In this document: one piece after another, positions 55,932 through 64,000 of the stretch
How the letters are laid out: each line of letters begins with the position of its first letter
How positions within the stretch are numbered: the first letter of the stretch is position 1
Assembly (NCBI RefSeq): GCF_000276665.1
Contig: NW_004955434.1
Span: 20,867,562 to 20,931,561, forward strand
DNA from: Chinchilla lanigera
Lineage: Eukaryota > Chordata > Mammalia > Rodentia > Chinchillidae
Reading direction: 5' to 3'
Length of the DNA stretch: 64,000 bases
The notes under the pieces: model-generated
The model's database searches: none
Told to the model about the DNA's origin: nothing
The model's input: the letters and a program-made list of their open reading frames with translations, nothing else
Made by a program: the position numbers and the translations under genes

Positions 55932-56175
55932 GATTAAGACCATAGCTCAGGACCGGGACTTTCCGAGTTCTGCCCTCCTCGGTCACTCACTGGCGGGATG
56001 AGCGTGAGCAAGTCATTTCACTCCTCCAAGTCTCTAACCTGGAAAGGGGGGATAATATGCTCGTGTCCATTTCGTGAGGGTTTTGTAAGGATAACACGAG
56101 TCACAGCAGGCCAAGCCCTGGACGCAGTGCCTGGCCGTGCTAGCCACTCAGTGCAAACCAGCTTTTATTTCAGTA
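55932..56175 (+). mobile_element. MIR SINE, near full length
   Basis: GTGATTAAGACCATAGCTCA, GTTCTGCCCTCCTCGGTCAC, GAGCAAGTCATTTCACTCC, AAGTCTCTAACCTGGAAAGG, GGATAATATGCTCG and CAGTGCCTGGCCGTGCTAGC. Confidence 0.72.
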
Positions 56176-56767
56176 AGTCTTTCTGCTAGTGGAATTACTG
56201 TCTCCATCTAGATTACGAGATTGCCATTTTATTAAAGACAAGCTTTGTAATGCCTTTGTTTTGCATTCACTTAACGCAAAGTGAATATTGGAGTTTCTAA
56301 GTATGGAAATACACCAGGCAGTACTATCCTTGAGTTGTGCATGGTTATCATTTAGAAATATAATTGAAAAGGCCCGGAGTACATGGCAACTTGGCCAGAG
56401 ATTCCCTGTGCTCGTGAGATGAGGTGGATGAGAGGTTCCCTAGCACCTTGCACCCTGCGGGCCCTGCCCAGTGTGTTGGCACTCAGATTCCAGGGAGCAC
56501 CCTAAGCAATTAGAGCATGACTGCTTCCTTGGGATAGGGCACCTTTTTCTTCCCTTTGTTGCTCTTTTGAGTAAAAGTGCTGAGAAAAGTCAGGAAAGAG
56601 TGCTTGTGCTCACTTCTATCTCGTACTTCTACAATGTCTGTATAGAGCTCTAAATTAAAGAAGGAATCATATTTTTAGAAGTTCAGCCCCTTGCCTAGGA
56701 AATGAGTCTTTTACCAAATTAAAATACAAGCACCGTTATTTGAGTACCAAAGGAAATGGTATACGTG

Positions 56768-56818
56768 AACCTCGGGTGTCTCGCACATAGTAAACACTCA
56801 ATAAATGGTAGCTATTTT
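56768..56818 (+). mobile_element. MIR 3' end fragment
   Basis: GTCTCGCACATAGTAAACAC followed by TCAATAAATGGTAGCTATT is the MIR terminal segment. Confidence 0.65.
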
Positions 56819-56993
56819 GAACTATTTTTCAAAAATGTAATGAGAGTGAGCAAGTAGCAACCTTGAATAAAGGAATCTTTCAAGAATTCTGGCAGTGTAG
56901 CCAGAGAGAAGGGAACTCTAAATCTTACTCAATTGTTTTGTTTTAATGGTAAAGATGGGACACATCAATATAACTTTATGGAAGCCTCATCTC

Positions 56994-57032
56994 AGTGTGT
57001 GTGTGTGTGTATGTGTGCATGCGTGTGTGTGT

Positions 57033-57071
<39 letters not shown>

Positions 57072-57087
57072 AGACAGAGACAGAGAT
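56994..57087. repeat. Compound (TG)n-(GA)n microsatellite
   Basis: GT run with ATGC interruptions (about 56996-57031) passing into GA repeats with AAA and ACA interruptions. It produces paired Cys/Val and Arg/Glu frames on the plus strand that are not genes. Confidence 0.95.
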
Positions 57088-57374
57088 TAAAAGAAGCATA
57101 TCCAAACAGGAAAAATATGTTCTTACTGATATTTCTCACATGATAGTAAAGTCGATCCAAATTGTTCCTCTGGCAATATCCCATTTCTCACACTGTCTTC
57201 TTCAGAACAAACTTCCCTTCTCCTCTCTTATCTCTCCTTCCCAATTTAAACCTTTCCCTCCCTCTGTCTCTTTCTTCTAACTTGCCCTACCTCCACCTTA
57301 GTTCTTTATTTTGCACATCCATTTCACCCTCTTTTTCCAAGTTTTATTTTAGTTTTAATAATGCATAATAATTG

Positions 57375-57545
57375 TCTAAATGTATGTGGTACAATGTGAT
57401 GCTCTGATCACATGCACACATTGTACAATGACCCATTCTGGATGACTAGCACATCCATACCTTAAACAGTTATCATTTCTTTGTAGCAAAACATTCAAAA
57501 TCTCCTCTTCTAGCTATTTTAAAATCTGTAATTATATCTATTTTT
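57375..57545 (-). mobile_element. LINE-1 3' UTR fragment
   Basis: AAATGTATGTGGTACAATGT, GATGCTCTGATCACATGCAC, ACATCCATACCTTAAACAG and TTATCATTTCTTTGTAGC follow a well-known L1 3' UTR block in reverse. Confidence 0.68.
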
Positions 57546-57549
57546 TCTT

Positions 57550-60040
57550 GTCTTTTTCTTCTTCTTTTCTAACTAGTCCCACATCCATAAAATTATTCTA
57601 CCACAAAGACAGAGTTAGAGGTATAAAAAACAACAACAAAACACTGATGGAGCACATTCCTTAGAAGGGGTGGGATTGAGTCCAGGTGAAATACTTAGTT
57701 TTGGAAAAGTAGATACTTGATCATCTGAGATTCGAATGAAGCAAACAGGAAGTTGTATGAAAGATGCTCTTGAAGCCATCAGGAATTGCTGAAGCTTCTG
57801 ATCAATGCATCTAGGTTTGGTTTTGTTTTTCTGTAAAGAAAAGGGCACTGTGTTCTTCTAGGAGTAAGGAGAGTCACCTCTCGGGTAGGAGGCTTGATAA
57901 TGTTAAACAATTAGTACAGAAGCTCATTGTCTGGACTAAGCTCTTGCAGTAGGACCAACAGACCACGTGAACATAACGCAGAGTCACTCGTATGTAAATG
58001 CCACGTGAGCAAGTTAAAACTACAGGAAGTTAATGGGGCCAAAGACAAACCAATTTTTCTTGAAATCAGGAGATTCCAGTCTACCTGGATCAGTTTAACA
58101 AAAAGTCTCATGCAACACTTACAAAAAAGTGACCTGACAGAACTCATTTAGCTAAGCAACCCACTGCTGTACCATGGGCCCAGGGGCTCTCGTTCTAGTT
58201 TTTAAAACAGAGGCTGCTCCCATGCCTAAATTGTAAATAAATGCCAATTAGGTCTAAAGCTAAATTTATTGTAATTTTGTATCTTGACAGTTTGGATGAG
58301 TTGCAGGACAGGACAGCATGTGTAACCAAAGAGAAGAAGAGAGCTGCAGGAACTGCCGGAAGATTTTCAGGGGCTTTGAAAGTGCAGGAACAGAAGGAAA
58401 TTGATTTTACAGGGATAAGAGGATAAGAAAATGAAAAAATGATGAATACAGGATGAAGGCAAGAAAAGACATAAACTATGTCACGGAACAGTAAAGAAAA
58501 CGCACAAATACTGCAAGGAGGTGCAAATGTGCGTGAGGAGATGAGGAAGTGAGTAGCATTTCCCAGCTTTGCATTCTTAGGCCATTTCCCTTATTCCATC
58601 AACCCATCAGAGCTTAAGGGCTTTCCCTGAGGGCTGCTTTCCTGCTTTCCTATTTCAGGGGCATAAAGAAATGAAGGTCAGACTGACTGGTATAGATGAG
58701 TTTAGGGAACTTGGTGCCTGTTAAGAAACATGGATCATTCCTACGTTCTTATGTTTGTTATTCTCTCTTTGATTTTCTTCTCTTCTTTCCCTTCTATATT
58801 TTTATTGCTTCATCTATCTTAATGTTTTTAAGGTTTCTGTTTATTTTGGCAATGGTTCCTTCAGTTATTCATTTCCTAAGATTTCTTTTTAACTTAAGTT
58901 TAATGTATAATAGTTCAGAATGAAGACTGGCGTAAGCAGAGTTATGAAAAATAGAAAATTAGAAGAAATTGGTTAAATCATTAATTGGAAGTTTCAGAAT
59001 GAATGGGCAATTTATAAAACAGAAATAGGGTGCATAACAAATGCGGAAAACAAGTAAAAGACATATGAAACAAAACAGATAAAAGTTGAATTAAAAATAC
59101 TAACTAGATAAGGGAATGATAAAATTAAGGAGTCTGTATTCATTAAATGGTTATTATACAGCAATTTTGGGTTTTATAGTCCTTTTCTCTCTTCCCCCAC
59201 CAATAAGCCTAATGGTTATTTAAGTTATAAATAATTTTTTACTTGTTGATTTTACTTTTCTGGTCTTTCCATTTGGGAAAAGAACATAAAACGCTGCTAC
59301 CTACACATGAGGCAAAGAACAGCTTAATGAAAAATGTAGGAAGGGAAGAAAGTGCACATTTTCATGAGTAAACCTCGAAATGACTCAGTCAGAGTTCACA
59401 TTTTATACATTAGAGCGTCAGGGTTTGCTAAAAAGCATTCTCATGTTTTTCTCATTAAGGGTGCATTCACCTCCACGTCTCTCCATCCTACTTTCCTCAC
59501 AGCCGCCCTGCAGGTGAATGCCGGCCACAGACCCAGAGCGTGTGCTGTGGCAGAGTAGAGGAAGAGGAGCTGATCTTTTGCACCGAGAAGAACCCTTGAT
59601 CTGAAGTAGCCAGAGGCAGCTCCTGGGGCTGGACTTGCAGGAGAGCCCTTGCGGGCAGCTTGTAGCATTTCTAGTCCGTCTCCGTTAGCCCATACGTTAT
59701 CCCTAGCATAGGAACATATGCAAGAATTTATTTGGTTTTCTCTCTACTGTGCAGATCTTCTCCTGGTTGAAATCATGCAAGCGGAATGTGCTTCAGCGGA
59801 TGGAAATAGCATGGGGGAAACAATAATGTTCATATGTGACCTCAGGCCACTCCCTGACCCACAGCAAATTAGACTTTCTTCATTTTATAAGTGGTTTTTT
59901 TATTTGAAAATGATAGGGAATTTAAGCTAATCAGTAGATTATTTGATTGCCCCATTCATCTTTTCCCTCAAGTGTAATTTTTTTTCTGCTGTGAAAAATT
60001 AATAGCTGTTTATGTCTTTTTTAAGGTCTATTGATAATAT
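57550..60040. other. Unassigned non-coding sequence
   Basis: No gene, RNA gene or nameable repeat. The frames at 57615-58151 and 59352-59668 overlap on opposite strands and have no domains. Confidence 0.42.
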
Positions 60041-60044
60041 CAGT

Positions 60045-60245
60045 AACGGTTACTATTTAGTAAGTGCCTTCTTCTGTGCCAGGTACTGTTTGTATATTTA
60101 ATCTTTTATTTTTTGAGCAACTCTTTTGGGCCGATATTACTAATCCTATTTATAAACTAGAAAGCTGGGATTTAGAAAGGCTAAGGTTTTGCCCAAGGTC
60201 ACATGTCTGTTTAGAGTACAGACTTACTTAAAGCCAGGACATTAT
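60045..60245 (-). mobile_element. MIR SINE
   Basis: CTATTTAGTAAGTGCCTTCT, CTGTGCCAGGTACTGTTTG, TTTGCCCAAGGTCACATGTC and GACTTACTTAAAGCCAGGAC in reverse-MIR order. Confidence 0.72.
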
Positions 60246-60449
60246 GACTACTCCCATGTGCTGTCTCTCAGCGTGATGTCATTCTACACTGCCGGGAGGT
60301 TTGAGGAGAATAGAATAGAAAGCTTTCACCTGGAGAAGAAAGAATTTCCTTTTCCATAGAGGAACAGAAGATCTCATTAAAGAAATGTGTACAAAATCTG
60401 GTATTTACATATGAGAGATGGCCATGATGTCACTGGTTCTGGAAGAAGA

Positions 60450-60645
60450 GAAAGAACACTGAGCCTATTTGAAATACTAGATATTATACAATAGAGTATC
60501 ATTTAGCCAGAAAGAAAAATGAAATCCCGGCGCTTGCAGGAAACTGGGTGGAACTTCAGGACGTTGTATCATCAAAATAAGCCAGACTGAGAAAGAAGCT
60601 TTACATATTTCTTCTCATGTAGAAATAAACAAAAAAAGCAAGCCA

Positions 60646-60699
<54 letters not shown>

Positions 60700-60860
60700 A
60701 AGAGGAAAGCGACTCACAAGGGAGAGATAGAGGAGGTGAAAACACAGAGGAAAATCGACATAGTCAAGACGCTATGTGTGCATGTAAATGTCACAGTGAA
60801 ACAGATTTATTCAATTAGTATGTGTCCATAACTATAATAATTTTTAAATACTGTATATTG
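60450..60860 (+). mobile_element. LINE-1 3' end
   Basis: AATAGAGTATCATTTAGCC, GCAGGAAACTGGGTGGAAC, GTTGTATCATCAAAATAAGC and CAGACTGAGAAAGAAGC match the L1 3' terminal region. A pure A tract of 52 bases (60647-60698) splits it. Confidence 0.7.
60647..60698. repeat. Poly-A tract of about 52 bases
   Basis: Uninterrupted A run inside the L1 3' sequence, with L1-like text continuing after it. It is therefore not the terminal tail of that L1. Confidence 0.95.
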
Positions 60861-60864
60861 CTAA

Positions 60865-63800
60865 AAGTTTATTTGGAATGGAAGAGGGATGACTGGACTT
60901 TTATTCTCTCAACACTCCTCTGGAAAAGTATTTCACCATAATCAGTAAGGATCATTTTAAAGACAGCCAAAGGATTAAAGAAAAAAATCAATGCTTGCAC
61001 CTTTTACTTACCATGTAGTAGCTTAGATGTTTCCTTTTTCCATTCCATAACCTATAAAATACTGTTTCTAGACAGCTCAATGAAGTATTTTTTCTATACT
61101 ACATCTTGGCTGCTTCCCGAGGGCTCCTGCTCTTCCAAGGACTCTTGGCGTACAGGACAATAAACTATACCCTTGCGATGCTCACGTAGATTCCCAGCCT
61201 GCTGCTGGGGAACCCTGACAGGTGAAGGCAGCGTGTTCTTACTGATAAAATGCCTTAGATAATGACACCTCTAAGACTAAACACTTGCCAGGGCTGGGGT
61301 TGTGCTTTCTAGGCTGGCAAATACAGCAGAGTGGCTAAGTTCAAAGATACACGGTCTCTCAGATGACGAAGATTGAGTCTCCCCGTTGTGGACTCCGGAA
61401 ACGCTCACAGGACCGGCAACTACCAGCACACAGCCACACCCTGCGGTCTTACCACGAGGGCCTCTCTCACTCAAAATTGTTCGGAAATTTTAATTTTGCC
61501 AGAATGCCAGCAGGAGAGGTGATTCCAAAATGCAAGTCTAAATTTAGCCACTTTCTCTTTCAACTGCGGCAGGATGACTTTTTACTTTTTTAATAGCAAG
61601 CGCTGCTTTCAATTGGTAATAGTGGAAGGAATGTTTGTTTTGGAGAACTTTTGCAGGCACATGGAATCTTACAGTAGACCGAGGACAGAAATGTCAGTAT
61701 CTCCAAAGACACAAAGGAGCCATAAGATCTAGAGTCTGTTTAGGGCTATGTTAACGGCAGGAAGGGGACCCGGGCTTCAGGGTGTGCTCTGAATGTGCGC
61801 GAGACTCCTTTAGGAACAGCACCACAGTGTACTTCTTATGGTTTCCTTGAAATTACCTGTCGGCCTTATGGTACACGGTGGACAGAAACACTGAAACGAC
61901 ACCCGGGATTTGGAGGCAGATTTATTTCACGTCGAGAGGCACTAATTGGGAGCACTCCCAGAACATCAGGCCCTGATCTCTGGTGGTCTAGGGCTCAGAC
62001 GGGAGAAGCAAACAGGAAGACAGAGGCAGAATGGCTGGTCAATGGGGATTGGCTTATGCAATGTGCATCATAGTGACCAGCCGTTCCTAAGAGACAGGAG
62101 CATCTGGAACTGGAACAGGAACTGTTACCTGGGCAACTAAGAACCTGAAGCATACTGGCTGGGAGGAGGCATTTTCTGTTACAATGGAACACCTCATGTA
62201 AGAAGATTAAGCTCTGAGTAGTGAAAAACAGCGCTCATTGTAACACACCTCTGCAAGCCTTGTCCTCTTGCTGGGAAGGACTCCAAAAGGCTGACAGAGG
62301 CCAAGTTGAAGGGTGGCAGATGTACTAGAGGAGCACATGGACAGCGCAATAGGAATGCACCGAGACAGAACATTAAGCAGTAGAGCACAGCTGAGGGTGA
62401 GCATCTAACCGCTCTTGACTTCTGCCCGGAGCCATTTCTTCAGAGGAGGTATATACGTACTGTCTTTGGGGAGATTACTTAAATGTACTGACATTAACTT
62501 TTCTAACCTGCTAATCCTAAATTATAGTGTTACAGAGTTTTGTGTGTGTCTGGGGGTAGAAGAATATTAAGTTTAAAAACTTAGGTTACAAATGTAGTAG
62601 AACATTTTTAAATATTAAAAATATTGCTATTTTCCTGTAACTTCTTAGATCCACTGTCTTTCCCTGACGCTTAAGGTGGCTGGCTGTAGATACTGCTTTT
62701 AGCTACGGGAAGGTTCACAAGTAGAAGACACAGCTACTCTAAAACAGTGGTGGCGACCCTACAGCACTCATGCAGCAGAGGGCTGTTCGTATCATGGAGA
62801 GCTCTAAAAGCCTCTCCATCAGTGCCCTAGAATGAACACTTTTCTTCTTTTACTACATTTTCAAAGCCTTGAAATTCTGAATTTGTAAAAGGTTTACTTC
62901 CCTTGTCTCTGTGACCTGATGCGCGTGCTTGCCCTCACAGAACTACGCTGTGTCCGTGCTGTTCTCCTGGTCAAAGCCAGCAGCTCCCTTTCCTACACAT
63001 CTCTGCTCTGTCTGTCACTCCTAACCTCCTCATTACTCTTAAAACGTTCCCACCTGGATGTGGCGTTGACTGCGTTCTGTGATGCTACTTGCACATCTCC
63101 TGAATCACATGACTCCACCCTTGTCTTTCCACCTCGCTTTTCCTTCCTATGTGCCTTATAAACATTGTCCAGAGAATCTCTCTGTACAAATCTTCTAAAT
63201 GTACCCTTCGGGCTTTACCTCTCAAAGAAACATTCACTGAATGCCTGTAGAACCAAAGTCCATGAAGACAGAGAATGAACAGGGCGCTTCCTGCCTTCCC
63301 AGAGCACACAGTCCAATGGGGACAGACTATAGGCAAATTTGAATGGGCAAGGACATCTAAATGATGCTGTATGGAGAATCAAGGTCATTTTTCTCTTTTA
63401 TCCAACATAGAAAATATGACCCACCCATTTCCTCAGAGTTGACCTTTTGCACATTTCTGGAGCACTTCCCTGGTCCTCTGGTTTTATCATCTATCCAGAT
63501 CCCCGTATTAGCCTACAAGACCTAGTGCTGTCAGTTCCCAGACATCATTTGAAGGCACGAATGGTGCTGTTCATTCTACACTTAACTGAGTGAAGTGTCT
63601 GTGAGGAAATTAATGAGGAATTCACTTTTTCACCAGCTTAAAAGATTTTGTCTTTTACCTGTTCCTTGACATTACCTTGAGTAATATATTATAGTGAATT
63701 TTTAACAAAACATGCTGCAGATTTATTTATCTTTAACTTGAAGAAGATGTAATTATGTAGACCCATATGAAATAATGTAGAATAATATGAAAATTTGGCC

Positions 63801-64000
63801 TTTTCTTTTTCAATAACTTTTCTATACACGAGTCCCAAAAGCATTTCATTTTCACAGTACAATGAATATTGTTTTCATTTCAACTATGAAAGGAATAATT
63901 TTCCACCTTCAAATTTTTATTCCTCTTTTTAAAAAGCATGAAATTAATTTTAAAACCTTGAGACATGATGAACTGTGGTTTTCCCCACTCAAGTCGTATT
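60865..64000. other. Unassigned non-coding sequence to the window end
   Basis: No gene found. 63225-63330 (CATTCACTGAATGCCTGTAG, CTTCCCAGAGCACACAGTCC) resembles an old mammalian interspersed repeat of L2/L3 type. The frames at 61795-62404 overlap on both strands and carry no domains. Confidence 0.4.

Overview
This window looks like non-coding nuclear DNA from a rodent that is probably not a mouse- or rat-like murid. The evidence is many tRNA-derived ID SINEs, several with intact 14-16 bp target-site duplications, together with 7SL-derived B1 SINEs, one of which carries the internal duplication typical of rodent B1. The rest of the repeats are the usual mammalian fossil layers: L1 3' ends, L2, MIR, ERVL-MaLR LTRs, and Tigger and mariner DNA transposons. 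The ID form, with a CCTGCCTGGCAAGCGCAAGG core and a GGTACC end, differs from the squirrel and kangaroo-rat forms I know. A hystricomorph or another non-murid lineage is my guess, not something I can show.

I found no credible protein-coding exon, tRNA or snRNA gene, or CpG island. All open frames are short or explained by repeats, so this is an intergenic or intronic stretch. Layout: 0.5-3.4 kb holds a MaLR LTR fragment, an L1 3' end, older L1 ORF2-like sequence and an MST/MLT-type LTR. At 4.9 kb there is a very young ID element. From 8.0 to 10.8 kb lies the most striking structure, two arms of about 417 bp in inverted orientation at roughly 92-93% identity, with LTR-like sequence between them. 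From 12.6 to 18.2 kb there are ID elements and a MaLR provirus relic (LTR plus internal region, hosting an ID and a GATA microsatellite) followed by more LTRs. From 18.5 to 21.1 kb lie an L1 3' end, a MIR and a long L2.

From 31 to 33 kb there is a MaLR LTR, a deleted mariner and an isolated CTCF-like motif. From 34 to 39.3 kb lie B1/ID relics, a small palindromic Tigger-type MITE directly abutting a 300 bp CTAT satellite, and a Tigger transposon with a recognisable but broken transposase on the minus strand. From 39.5 to 42.8 kb there are ID insertions, an L1 3' end, and a 100-N assembly gap preceded by an exact 85 bp tandem duplication, which looks like an assembly artefact. From 45 to 64 kb the sequence is mostly anonymous, with scattered MIR, L1, B1 and ID copies and simple repeats.

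Nothing here forms a gene system. The value of the window is in its repeat history, the inverted repeat, the Tigger/MITE pair, a mosaic MaLR LTR family, and an assembly problem worth fixing. Family names rest on remembered consensus features, not on a database search.
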